Positions 1 through 8,714 of a stretch of DNA of 64,000 nucleotides are shown one piece after another (position 1 is the stretch's first letter; every line of letters begins with the position of its first letter). Source of the DNA: Trichocoleus desertorum ATA4-8-CV12 (GTDB lineage Bacteria; Cyanobacteriota; Cyanobacteriia; FACHB-46); assembly GCA_019358975.1 (NCBI GenBank), contig JAHHIL010000004.1:62001-126000 (forward strand), in the 5' to 3' direction. The notes under the pieces are model-generated. The model searched no databases. It was not told the origin of the DNA and was given only the letters and a program-made list of their open reading frames with translations. The position numbers were made by a program, and so were the translations under genes.

Positions 1-371
1 CTGTGATCGTCTTGATCTCGCGTGGTGAGGAAGTATTACTGGCGCGGGCTCCTCGCTTTCCTCCGGGGATGTATAGCGTGCTAGCTGGCTTTGTAGAACC
101 GGGAGAATCCCTAGAAGAGACAGTGGCGCGAGAAGTGCGGGAAGAAGTAGGCATCGAGATCAAAGATATCCGTTATTTTGGCTCTCAGCCTTGGCCCTTC
201 CCCAACTCCTTGATGATTGGCTTCACGGCTACTTATGCTAATGGCGAGATCGTTGTGCAACTAGAAGAACTAACAGACGCAGCTTGGTTTCATAAACACA
301 ACTTGCCTAAAGTGCCACCCAAACCCAGCATTGCCCGCAAACTGCTCGACTGGTTTATCTCAACTCCCTAA
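1..371 (+). CDS. nudC: NudC-type Nudix hydrolase (NAD+/NADH pyrophosphatase), C-terminal part
   Basis: The gene runs in from the left edge, so only the last ~122 residues are visible. They hold a Nudix box (GFVEPGES...REVREEVG, about residues 29-51) that binds Mg and the pyrophosphate. Downstream is [11 protein letters not shown], the motif that marks the NudC subgroup acting on NAD(H) and on NAD-capped RNA. The zinc-ribbon N-terminus of NudC would lie outside the window. The stop is one base from the stop of the convergent neighbour. The family call is firm; the substrate is inferred from the NudC motif. Confidence 0.88.
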   Translation, partial: VIVLISRGEEVLLARAPRFPPGMYSVLAGFVEPGESLEETVAREVREEVGIEIKDIRYFGSQPWPFPNSLMIGFTATYANGEIVVQLEELTDAAWFHKHNLPKVPPKPSIARKLLDWFISTP

Positions 372-372
372 A

Positions 373-2406
373 CTATTCTTCCCACTCATCATAATCAGGA
401 TATTGGGGTGGGGCTTCTCCGTGACGCTCCAGAATTGCCCCATAATCGGTTCCAGGGTCATCAGACTGAATTTTTTCTAACTGCACCTCAAATTCCCACC
501 AGTCACCAAAATCAAAAACATAAGTCATTGAGGCACCTTCAGCTAGGGGAAGATCCCCAATTCGTACCTCATCCGTTGCAGGAGAGCTTTCCGCATAGGG
601 ATGAGAAACTTCTATCGTGCGCCCTAGAGGGTTTTTATAGATGAACATATCCAAGTGATCGGAGTCGAACTCGACTGATTCGAGAATGAGGCTGCTTAAA
701 TCCGCTAGAGTCATTTGGCCAGAAATGCCAATGCGTCGCCACATTTTATCGAGGGATACCTTAAAGAGATGTAGCCCCGAACGAAATTCCAGCTTGGGCG
801 CTGCTAAAGTGTTTTGCCATTCAGGAAAGTAAGGTTGAAAATCAGGCTGCAATTCACCAAACGGAATGCTTGGATCGGTTTCTGACTCCCACACCATGCC
901 ATGCGCCATAAAAGCCTGAACGACCACTTTCATCAAGGCATTTCCTAGAGGCGATCGCTTAATTTTCTTAACTCGCCAACCTTTGCCAGCCTCTGGCTTG
1001 CCCGATTCTACTTCCAAGATGCCAAACATTTTGAAGAGCGCAAGATTATGGAGGTCGGGATAATAGATTAACCTTTGCTGCTCACTATAACTATTAAATC
1101 GCTTGCCTTGGCTAGGAATATCAGGCCAAAATCTCACACATTTTGTCCCCTCATTTAGATGAGATCTTCTCTCTCCCAGCATCTCTGCATGACCTCGGAT
1201 CAACCAAGCTTCCAGTAACGTAAAGTACTGCTCAGTCGGATTTAGGTTCTGCCAAGATTGCAGTAGCGTCGGCTCAAGCATGAGAAATCGTTTTTTGCCC
1301 TTGCCTGCCACCTGCCCCAAACCCGTCGCGCGGAGCAGCAGGTAAAGGCCATGAATGGATGAGTAAGACTTCTGTACAGGACGCTTGAGGTCTAGTTGAA
1401 CGGGTTCACTCAGACGCTGATTCAGCTCTGCCAACGACTTCTGAGGTAATAGATGCTGAGTCCCGCTGATCGCAATGCCTGCTTCTCCTACAAAATCAAG
1501 TAGGGTCTGAAAATCTCGGAGGATCGTTCCAGGTTCAGTGTCACTAATCTGCTGTTGGTTTAACAGCGCTACAGTTTCAGCCGAGAGGGGAGGTAGTTCC
1601 TCTGCTACCTGCTGCCACATGCTGTTTTGAAGTTCCTGTAGAAAACTCGCTGGAGATTCTGGCTCAAGTCCAGAGGTCGAGTTTTGGGCGATCGCATCTC
1701 CTTCTTCACTACCAGAAAACTCACCTCCTAAAGCACCTAGCAGCTCCTGCAATTCTGCGGGGACTGGTGCAGATGAGCCTACCAGCATTGCACCTAAGTT
1801 ACTCATTAGCATGCCTAAACCAGGGGGCACCCCAGGGGGCACAGGAGCGCTAGCGGAAGTTTCTTGAAGTTGCTGATTGTATTGCTCTTGAAAGGCTTTG
1901 AGTCCTGCTTCAGTCGTCATATCGAAGCCTGCTGCCATCCCAGCGGAGACAAAAGATTTCGCCATCCCAAACCGATTGGGATCGTTCATGATGTCTTTGT
2001 ACTTAGGCTGAGTTTTCTCTAGAAACTTGATGATTTGGGTCGCATGGCGGTGTTTATAGGCCCGCTTGAGAAATTGCCAAAAGGCGAGTAGTTCAGGAAT
2101 GGTGGTGTCTGCTTCGTCTGGGTGCGGCAAAGTTATCTTTTGTGGAAATAGCCCAGTCACAACTGCTTCCACATCCTGCTTGGTCATGCGCGGCAGGGTA
2201 ACGGAGCGATAGGCATAGCCAAAGTAAAGCAGCTGATTGATCCAACTGCCAACATACTCTGACATCTCTGGATGAGCACTCAGATAGGCTTTACCTTCAG
2301 GAGATTCAATGAATTCTTCGGCTAGATCTGCAACAAACTCTTCCAAGGCCGCGATCGCCTCGTCATAATCTTGAATGGCATCAATGCGGTTGAGATCAAT
2401 CGTCAT
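373..2406 (-). CDS. pRiA4b ORF-3-like domain protein of unknown function
   Basis: 677 residues. The last ~130 residues resemble the plasmid pRiA4b ORF-3-like domain: LHLFKVSLDKMWRRIGISG, then MTYVFDFGDWWEFEV and an acidic GEAPPQYPDYDEWEE end. That family is widespread and its biochemical role is not established. The first ~540 residues are mostly helical, with a Gly/Pro-rich segment near residues 190-235 that is probably a disordered linker; I recognise no catalytic motif there. ATG start at 2406. The gene stands alone between the convergent Nudix gene and the ABC exporter pair on the same strand. Confidence 0.7.
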   Translation of the reverse strand: MTIDLNRIDAIQDYDEAIAALEEFVADLAEEFIESPEGKAYLSAHPEMSEYVGSWINQLLYFGYAYRSVTLPRMTKQDVEAVVTGLFPQKITLPHPDEADTTIPELLAFWQFLKRAYKHRHATQIIKFLEKTQPKYKDIMNDPNRFGMAKSFVSAGMAAGFDMTTEAGLKAFQEQYNQQLQETSASAPVPPGVPPGLGMLMSNLGAMLVGSSAPVPAELQELLGALGGEFSGSEEGDAIAQNSTSGLEPESPASFLQELQNSMWQQVAEELPPLSAETVALLNQQQISDTEPGTILRDFQTLLDFVGEAGIAISGTQHLLPQKSLAELNQRLSEPVQLDLKRPVQKSYSSIHGLYLLLRATGLGQVAGKGKKRFLMLEPTLLQSWQNLNPTEQYFTLLEAWLIRGHAEMLGERRSHLNEGTKCVRFWPDIPSQGKRFNSYSEQQRLIYYPDLHNLALFKMFGILEVESGKPEAGKGWRVKKIKRSPLGNALMKVVVQAFMAHGMVWESETDPSIPFGELQPDFQPYFPEWQNTLAAPKLEFRSGLHLFKVSLDKMWRRIGISGQMTLADLSSLILESVEFDSDHLDMFIYKNPLGRTIEVSHPYAESSPATDEVRIGDLPLAEGASMTYVFDFGDWWEFEVQLEKIQSDDPGTDYGAILERHGEAPPQYPDYDEWEE

Positions 2407-2461
2407 GGCAGCACCGTTCCTGATCGCTACTTAAATTATGCGGGTTGAATCAATATATGAC

Positions 2462-4246
2462 TTAGGCCACTGTAGCTGCGCCTAGTTGAAGAGCATAGAG
2501 ATTGGCGTAAACTCCTTGTTGAGCGATTAGTTCGGCATGGGTGCCAGATTCTACAATTTGTCCTTGCTGAATCACTAGCACCTGATCGGCTTGGGTGACG
2601 GTGCTAAGGCGGTGAGCGATCACGAAGCTGGTGCGGCCTTGGAGGAGACGGGCGATCGCATCTTGCACCAGAGCCTCAGTACGGGTGTCGATGCTGCTGG
2701 TGGCTTCATCGAGGATCAAAATTCGGGGATTAATCAAGACGGCGCGAGCGATGCTGACTAGTTGCCGTTGACCTTGACTGAGAGGTGCTCCGCGTTCTCC
2801 TAGTTGAGTTGAGTATCCCTGGGGTAGGGAGGTGACAAATTCATGGACATTCGCGAGTTGAGCAGCCGCTTCAATATCCGCTTGAGTCGCGTGCGGAGAA
2901 CCAAAAGCGATGTTTTCTGCTACAGTGCCGCTAAAAAGGATATTGTCTTGCAAAACAATGCCAATCTGCCGACGCAGACTAGCTTGGGTCACACTGCGGA
3001 TATCAATGTCATCAATTTTGACTGCTCCACCCGTCACATCATAGAAGCGTAGGATCAAGTTGATAATTGTGCTCTTCCCCGCTCCTGTTGGCCCTACTAA
3101 AGCAATCATCTGACCTGGCTTGGCGCGGAGGTTGACTTCCTTTAGCACTAATTGATTAGGGCTATAGCCAAAGGAGACATTCTCAAAAGTAACTTCTCCT
3201 TGAATTGATGGCATTTCTGTAGCGTCAGGAGCATCATGGAGTTGAGAGGGTTCATCGAGTAGCAAAAAGATCCGCTCTAAACCCGCCAGAGCTGATTGGG
3301 CTTGAGTATAGAACTGGCTGAGAATCTGGATAGGGCGAAAGAATTGCTGCACATACAACAAGAAAGCAGTCACTACCCCCACTGTCGCAGCTCCAGTCAC
3401 CGCCAGATAACCGCCATAGGCTAGTACCGCAGCGGTTGCCAATGTATTGAGAAAATCAATCGAGGGGAGAAACGCAGCCGTGATGGCGACCGCCTGGACG
3501 TTAGCATCTCGGTTAGCCGCGTTCACTAAGTCAAACTCGGCAATATTAAGCTCTACCCGGTTGAAAGCTTGCGCTTCTCGGACGCTGGTGATGCCTTCTT
3601 CTAGCTTGGCCGAGAGGTCGCCGATAGTCTGACGGGTGACGCGAAACCTGGCTCTAGCCCAACCCGCAAAGAAACTGGTGGTAAAGATCATCAGAGGCAC
3701 TGCCAAATTGCTCAACAGCGCCAGCTTAAAGTTGATTAAAAACATGGCAATGATGATGCCGAACAAGCTGAATGTGTTGCCTAGCATTTGAGCGATCGTT
3801 TGTCCAAAGGCTTGATTCACCGTGTTGACATCATTCAGCAAACGGCTCATCAAGTCACCCGCTTCACTGCGATCGAAAAAGCTAACCGGGAGACTTTGGA
3901 TTTTGGTGAAAATGTCCTGCCGCAGTTGTCCCAACAATCGCTGCATGATCCAACCCACGCGCAAAATCTGGCCACGAATTGCCTGAATGCCAAGGATATA
4001 GATTAACGCTAGCAACGCCAACATCAACAGCAATCCGGGTAGGTTTCCTTGGGTGATCAGGTTGTCGATTGACCAACCAATCAGGAAAGGGCCTATAGAC
4101 TGAGTTGCAGCACCGAGCGCCACTAAAAGGAGAGCGATCGGAACTTCTTTTTTATAAGGTCGGAGATATTGCAAAAAGCGCTGCAATGTCGAAAGCTGAC
4201 GGCTCGCTTGCTGCTCTCCTGCCACAACTGGCCCTGCACCTCTCAT
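2462..4246 (-). CDS. ABC exporter half-transporter, catalytic (consensus) subunit
   Basis: 594 residues: an N-terminal six-helix exporter transmembrane domain (to about residue 320) and a C-terminal ATPase. The ATPase has Walker A GPTGAGKS, signature LSQGQ, Walker B LILDEATS with the catalytic Glu, and switch His in FVIAHRLSTV. The Gln-containing LSQGQ signature together with a complete catalytic site is the pattern of TM288/BmrD-like subunits of heterodimeric exporters. Its ATG overlaps the stop of the upstream partner by 4 nt, so the two are translationally coupled. Substrate (drug, lipid or peptide) cannot be read from the sequence. Confidence 0.92.
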   Translation of the reverse strand: MRGAGPVVAGEQQASRQLSTLQRFLQYLRPYKKEVPIALLLVALGAATQSIGPFLIGWSIDNLITQGNLPGLLLMLALLALIYILGIQAIRGQILRVGWIMQRLLGQLRQDIFTKIQSLPVSFFDRSEAGDLMSRLLNDVNTVNQAFGQTIAQMLGNTFSLFGIIIAMFLINFKLALLSNLAVPLMIFTTSFFAGWARARFRVTRQTIGDLSAKLEEGITSVREAQAFNRVELNIAEFDLVNAANRDANVQAVAITAAFLPSIDFLNTLATAAVLAYGGYLAVTGAATVGVVTAFLLYVQQFFRPIQILSQFYTQAQSALAGLERIFLLLDEPSQLHDAPDATEMPSIQGEVTFENVSFGYSPNQLVLKEVNLRAKPGQMIALVGPTGAGKSTIINLILRFYDVTGGAVKIDDIDIRSVTQASLRRQIGIVLQDNILFSGTVAENIAFGSPHATQADIEAAAQLANVHEFVTSLPQGYSTQLGERGAPLSQGQRQLVSIARAVLINPRILILDEATSSIDTRTEALVQDAIARLLQGRTSFVIAHRLSTVTQADQVLVIQQGQIVESGTHAELIAQQGVYANLYALQLGAATVA

Positions 4247-6021
4247 ACTTTCTCCTTTTGTTTTACCTGCGACTCTAAGATGGCTCCATACAGCGGACTA
4301 CTACGCATCAACTCCTCATGAGTTCCTTGAGCGACTAGGTTCCCTTTATCCATGAGCAGAATCCGATCGGCGTTCTGAACCGTACTAATGCGTTGGGCGA
4401 TCACAAAAGTTGTACAGGCTTTTTGGCGCATCAAGTTGTCGAGTTCTGCTTGAATTTGTGCCGCAGTTTTGGCATCGACGGCAGAGGTGCTGTCATCCAA
4501 AATGAGAATTTTGTAGTCGGTGAGGAGGGTTCGCGCGATCGCGATGCGTTGTTTTTGCCCTCCCGACAAGCCCACGCCTCGTTCTCCCACAATGGTTTCA
4601 TAACCATCGGGCAAGCTGGTGATAAAGTCATGCATTTGAGCTGTTTTTGCGACCTCAATCACTTCTTCTAGAGTCGCGTCTGGTTTAGCATACGCAATGT
4701 TTTTGTAGAGAGTGCCAGAAAACAAGGTAGTTTCCTGAAAGACAATGCCGATATGCGATCGCAGGCTCTCCAGGGTGAAATCTCGCACGTCTCGGCCATC
4801 AATCCGGATCGAGCCAGAGGTGACATCATAAAAGCGAGGTAGCAGGTTCATGATCGTGCTTTTGCCAGAACCCGTCATGCCCAAAATAGCGATCAGTTCT
4901 TTCGGTTTGGTTTCAAAGGAAACGCCTTTTAGGGCTTCGGTTGTAGCTCCGGGATAACGGAAGAAAACATGCTCGAAGGTGATTCTGCCCACGCAACTGT
5001 CAAACAACATGGCATGGGGGCGATCGCGGATCTCAATTTTGGCATCCACCACCTCATAGACTCGTTCGGCTGAGGCAGCAGCTTGAGCGATCGCGGGGGC
5101 AGCAAAACCAATTAACAAAATGGGTTGCAGAATTAGGAGCAAGTAGGAGTTAAACGCGACCAGTTCGCCGATCGAGAAGCGCCCGCCAATTACGGCTGCA
5201 CCTCCGTAACCCACCACTACAACGGTGACTAAATTACTCAGCAAAAAGATAAAAGGGAACGTGTCATGAATGGCGCGAATGGTCTTCATGTTAGTCTTGA
5301 CCAAAACATCATTCAGCATTGTGTAGCGGGCCGTTTCGGTGGACTCGCGCACAAACGCTTTTACCACTCGCACTCCAAACAGGTTCTCTTGCAACACCGC
5401 GTTCAAGTCGCCCAACTGCTGTTGTACCTGCCCAAATAAACTACTCGTTTTGCTGAGAAATTGGGCCATCAGCCATCCTGCCATTGGCACCACAGTTAGC
5501 GTAATCAGTGCCAGTCGCCAATTCATTAGCAGCAAAATCACAGCGACGCTTACCAATGTCACGATCGCACTAATGACCTGCATCAAGCTTGTGCTTAAAA
5601 ACGTGCGAATTTGCTCGATATCGCTAGTGACACGGGTTAGCAGTTGTGAGGTTTGCGATTGGTCGTGGTAGCTAAAACTGAGGTTTTGAATTTTACTAAA
5701 AATGTTGTTTCGGAGATCGTAGGCCACGCCTTGGGACGCTGCCTCTGCCCAAAAGCTTTGACCAAAGTTAAACAAACCTCTGGCGATCGCGGCTGCCACC
5801 ATCCACCCTGCACTATAGAGAACCACTTGCAAGTTTTTCTGGGCAATCCCGGCGTCAATGCCCCAGCGAAACAGTTGAGGCGTCACAGCGTAGGCAGCGG
5901 TTAAAAGTAAGGTGCTGAGCAACGCTCCGATTGCCGTCCAACGGTAAGCGCTTAAACTGCCCAGGACTCGCTGGAGTGGGTGTGTGGGTGAAGTTTCTCG
6001 CAGGTTTGGTGACTGAACCAA
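4243..6021 (-). CDS. ABC exporter half-transporter, degenerate-site subunit
   Basis: About 592 residues with an exporter transmembrane domain and an ATPase. Walker A is GMTGSGKS and the signature is a canonical LSGGQ. The catalytic Glu after Walker B is replaced by Asp (LILDDSTS) and the switch His by Gln (FVIAQRIST). These changes define the degenerate-site subunit of heterodimeric ABC exporters (TM287/BmrC type), which pairs with the following gene. No ATG or GTG exists at the 5' end. I chose the TTG at 6021 because GAGGGA lies ~6 nt upstream; a second TTG at 6048 is possible. Confidence 0.9.
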   Translation of the reverse strand: MVQSPNLRETSPTHPLQRVLGSLSAYRWTAIGALLSTLLLTAAYAVTPQLFRWGIDAGIAQKNLQVVLYSAGWMVAAAIARGLFNFGQSFWAEAASQGVAYDLRNNIFSKIQNLSFSYHDQSQTSQLLTRVTSDIEQIRTFLSTSLMQVISAIVTLVSVAVILLLMNWRLALITLTVVPMAGWLMAQFLSKTSSLFGQVQQQLGDLNAVLQENLFGVRVVKAFVRESTETARYTMLNDVLVKTNMKTIRAIHDTFPFIFLLSNLVTVVVVGYGGAAVIGGRFSIGELVAFNSYLLLILQPILLIGFAAPAIAQAAASAERVYEVVDAKIEIRDRPHAMLFDSCVGRITFEHVFFRYPGATTEALKGVSFETKPKELIAILGMTGSGKSTIMNLLPRFYDVTSGSIRIDGRDVRDFTLESLRSHIGIVFQETTLFSGTLYKNIAYAKPDATLEEVIEVAKTAQMHDFITSLPDGYETIVGERGVGLSGGQKQRIAIARTLLTDYKILILDDSTSAVDAKTAAQIQAELDNLMRQKACTTFVIAQRISTVQNADRILLMDKGNLVAQGTHEELMRSSPLYGAILESQVKQKEKV

Positions 6022-6261
6022 GGAAATTCCCTCTGCTATACGTGGCAATTGTATGTGGCAATCTTCTGCTGATTTAGCCTAATCCTGAATCACCATTCGA
6101 TGGATTTTCTACCAGTTCTTTCCCAAATCTCAGCTAAGGCGATCGCTCTTTTATCGCTAGAATCGTCTAGTTGAGAAACTAGCGTATCAGCAGGAAGAAG
6201 GCAAACCACTAACCTAAAGCTAGCCTAGAGATCAAGAGCCAGAAAAACGGAGGGAGTGAAG

Positions 6262-6474
6262 ATGCAGGATATACCGTTTACGTTCTTTATTGTCTTTGGC
6301 TTCGTCTGGGTGGTCATGGGCATTGCAGCGGTCGTTGCCATTCTCAAGGCCGATGGTCAAGAAATCCGCTTTGGTAAACAAGGTCTGCTTGTTGCCATTC
6401 CCATCCTCATTCCCATTGTTTTCACTCTGCTTTATCAAGTGTTCAGGTCGCTGAGCTTGGGGCACCACGCCTAA
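6262..6474 (+). CDS. small two-helix membrane protein of unknown function
   Basis: 70 residues with two hydrophobic segments (about 8-27 and 45-62) separated by a short charged loop (KADGQEIRFGKQG). The start ATG at 6262 has a good Shine-Dalgarno (GGAGGGA) about 7 nt upstream; a GTG two codons earlier lies inside that site. It stands alone between the divergent ABC pair and the AAA ATPase gene. I do not recognise the family. Confidence 0.65.
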   Translation: MQDIPFTFFIVFGFVWVVMGIAAVVAILKADGQEIRFGKQGLLVAIPILIPIVFTLLYQVFRSLSLGHHA

Positions 6475-6645
6475 GTGTAACGAGTCTGACACACTCGCCA
6501 ATCTGGCCTGAACTGGGATGTCTATACTGGAAGCACTCCCAAAGCACCTCAAAAGCACTCCCAAAACTGCCGAGTGGCCGTTGCCTTTACGCCTGTCTCT
6601 AGCTCCTTTCCAGCAAGCCCCCGCCCGCGATGCGGACACAAAATT

Positions 6646-8511
6646 ATGGATGACTTACTTAAAGAATTTGAAGACCTCTTAGATCAAGGATTTGAGGGTC
6701 TATTAGAGATTGTCAGAACGCTGGAAGGCAGAGCGGAACCAGAAGAGTTTCAGGCAGAAGTACGGCGCAACACTTCCAAGACTGACAAGGCGGAGAGCGG
6801 CAGGACAACCACAGCAGAGCACCCAAGCTCCACGGTTGCGGGTGGTAGCCGCACCCAGGCTAAACCGACTCCACCTCGTCCATCCTCAACAGCAGATGAG
6901 GTGATTATCACGCCTCCTCCAGCGGATAGCGTCGCAACTGTCTCTCTCGCAGGCGTAGGCGGACTGTCTGAGGTGATTAGAGAGCTACGAGAATTAGTTG
7001 AACTGCCACTAAAACGTCCCGATTTATTAACCTCCTTGGGTCTAGAACCACCTAAGGGAGTGCTACTGGCGGGGCCTCCGGGTACAGGTAAAACGCTGAC
7101 AGCGCGGGCTTTAGCTCAAGAACTAGGAGTCAACTACATCGCCATTGTGGGTCCAGAGGTGATGGGCAAGTACTATGGAGAAGCCGAGGCAAGGCTACGC
7201 AGCATTTTCATGAAAGCGTCGCGGTCAGCTCCTTGCATTGTCTTTATTGACGAGATTGACAGCCTCGCCCCCGATCGCGCCAAGGTAGAAGGAGAGGTAG
7301 AAAAGCGAGTAGTTGCCCAACTGCTGAGCTTGATGGATGGCTTTGCCAAGACCAAAGGCGTGATTGTCCTAGCTGCCACCAATCGGCCCGATCATCTTGA
7401 TCCCGCACTACGCCGCCCTGGACGTTTTGACCGAGAAGTGCAGTTTCGTGTGCCCAATCGAGTGGGACGGTTAGAGATTCTCAAGATCTTGACGCAGACC
7501 ATGCCTCTAGAACGTTCTGTAGATTTGGCAGCGATCGCAGATCTCTCCGTCGGAATGGTAGGGGCAGACCTGAAAGCGTTGTGCCAAAAGGCTGCTTATA
7601 CGGCTCTGCGGCGTCATGTGCCTGCTTTGGATGGTCCTATCTCTGCTAACTTGACCGTATCCCAAGCCGATTTTCTCCAAGCGATTAAGGAGATCAAGCC
7701 TGCCGTGTTGCGATCGGTAGAAGTAGAATCGCCTAACGTCTCCTGGGATGCGATCGGTGGATTAGACAGCCTCAAGCAGACCCTACAGGAATCCGTTGAG
7801 GGAGCGCTGCTATATCCTGAACTCTACCAGCGCACTAAAGCCAAAGCACCACGGGGCATCCTACTCTGGGGGCCTCCAGGGACAGGCAAAACCATGCTCG
7901 CCAAAGCAGTCGCCTCTCAAGCCCGCGCCAACTTTATCGCTGTCAACGGCCCAGAACTCTTAAGCAAGTGGGTCGGTGCTTCCGAGCAAGCAGTCCGGGA
8001 GCTGTTCACCAAAGCCCGTCAAGCCGCTCCTTGTGTGGTCTTTATTGATGAGCTCGATACACTAGCCCCAGCAAGGGGAAGTTTTGGAGATTCAGGCGTG
8101 AGCGATCGCGTCGTCGGCCAATTACTCACCGAACTAGATGGTTTGCACGAATGCCCCAACGTTCTCCTGATCGGAGCCACCAATCGCCCAGAAGCCCTCG
8201 ATCCTGCCTTATTGCGATCGGGCCGCTTGGACTTGCAACTGAAAGTTGATTTACCGGATCAAGCTAGCCGCTTAGCCATTTTGCAAGTTCATAACAGCGA
8301 TCGCCCTCTGGCCGCAGTTGATCTACCTCACTGGGCTGCTCAAACGGAGGGTTGGAATGGTGCTGACCTGACTTTGTTGAGCAACCAAGCCGCTCTAGAA
8401 GCCATTCGTCGCTACCGCAAACAAGGACTGAATGATCCCAGCAGCATTCAAATCACCACTGAGGATTTCACAGCAGCATATCAACGCCTCTGTGAACAAC
8501 GACACGTGTAG
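6646..8511 (+). CDS. CDC48/p97-like AAA ATPase with two AAA domains
   Basis: 621 residues. Two consecutive AAA modules are visible: Walker A GPPGTGKT near residues 144 and 409, Walker B CIVFIDEIDSLAP and CVVFIDELDTLAP, second-region-of-homology arginines (ALRRPGRFDRE and ALLRSGRLDLQ) and sensor Asn in AATNRPD and GATNRPE. This is the arrangement of VCP-like unfoldases that extract or remodel proteins. Instead of the Cdc48 N domain there is a ~90-residue Ser/Thr/Pro-rich, probably disordered leader that starts with an acidic helix (MDDLLKEFEDLLDQGF). I preferred the ATG at 6646 over an upstream in-frame start because that acidic helix begins there. Confidence 0.85.
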   Translation: MDDLLKEFEDLLDQGFEGLLEIVRTLEGRAEPEEFQAEVRRNTSKTDKAESGRTTTAEHPSSTVAGGSRTQAKPTPPRPSSTADEVIITPPPADSVATVSLAGVGGLSEVIRELRELVELPLKRPDLLTSLGLEPPKGVLLAGPPGTGKTLTARALAQELGVNYIAIVGPEVMGKYYGEAEARLRSIFMKASRSAPCIVFIDEIDSLAPDRAKVEGEVEKRVVAQLLSLMDGFAKTKGVIVLAATNRPDHLDPALRRPGRFDREVQFRVPNRVGRLEILKILTQTMPLERSVDLAAIADLSVGMVGADLKALCQKAAYTALRRHVPALDGPISANLTVSQADFLQAIKEIKPAVLRSVEVESPNVSWDAIGGLDSLKQTLQESVEGALLYPELYQRTKAKAPRGILLWGPPGTGKTMLAKAVASQARANFIAVNGPELLSKWVGASEQAVRELFTKARQAAPCVVFIDELDTLAPARGSFGDSGVSDRVVGQLLTELDGLHECPNVLLIGATNRPEALDPALLRSGRLDLQLKVDLPDQASRLAILQVHNSDRPLAAVDLPHWAAQTEGWNGADLTLLSNQAALEAIRRYRKQGLNDPSSIQITTEDFTAAYQRLCEQRHV

Positions 8512-8575
8512 GGGCGTAGCATTTGGCAGTGGATCTGTACAAAAACAGTTTGTGTCAATTCCAAATGCTACGCCC
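8512..8575. repeat. extragenic palindrome, 15-bp perfect arms
   Basis: GGGCGTAGCATTTGG (8512-8526) is repeated in inverted order as CCAAATGCTACGCCC (8561-8575), with 34 nt between. It begins within the stop codon of the AAA gene. There is no T-tract, so it is more likely a dispersed cyanobacterial palindrome than a classical terminator, though it may act as one. Confidence 0.75.
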
Positions 8576-8598
8576 TCAAATGCCTGCGTGGGGTAAAT

Positions 8599-8680
8599 TG
8601 CAAAATATTTTGCACTGGGCAAAGCATTCAGACCAAAATTTGGAACTAATGTCTTACACTAATTGCTGAATGCTTTGCCC
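8599..8680. repeat. second extragenic palindrome plus 16-bp AT-rich palindrome
   Basis: TGCAAAATATTTTGCA (8599-8614) is a perfect 16-bp palindrome. It is followed at once by 15-bp perfect inverted arms GGGCAAAGCATTCAG (8617-8631) and CTGAATGCTTTGCCC (8666-8680). The arms are related in sequence to the palindrome at 8512-8575 (both start GGGC, contain AGCATT and are followed or preceded by CCCTA/TAGGG). Confidence 0.7.
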
Positions 8681-8714
8681 CTACAGTACTGTCAGGGTTA
8701 GGGTCATGTTATTT

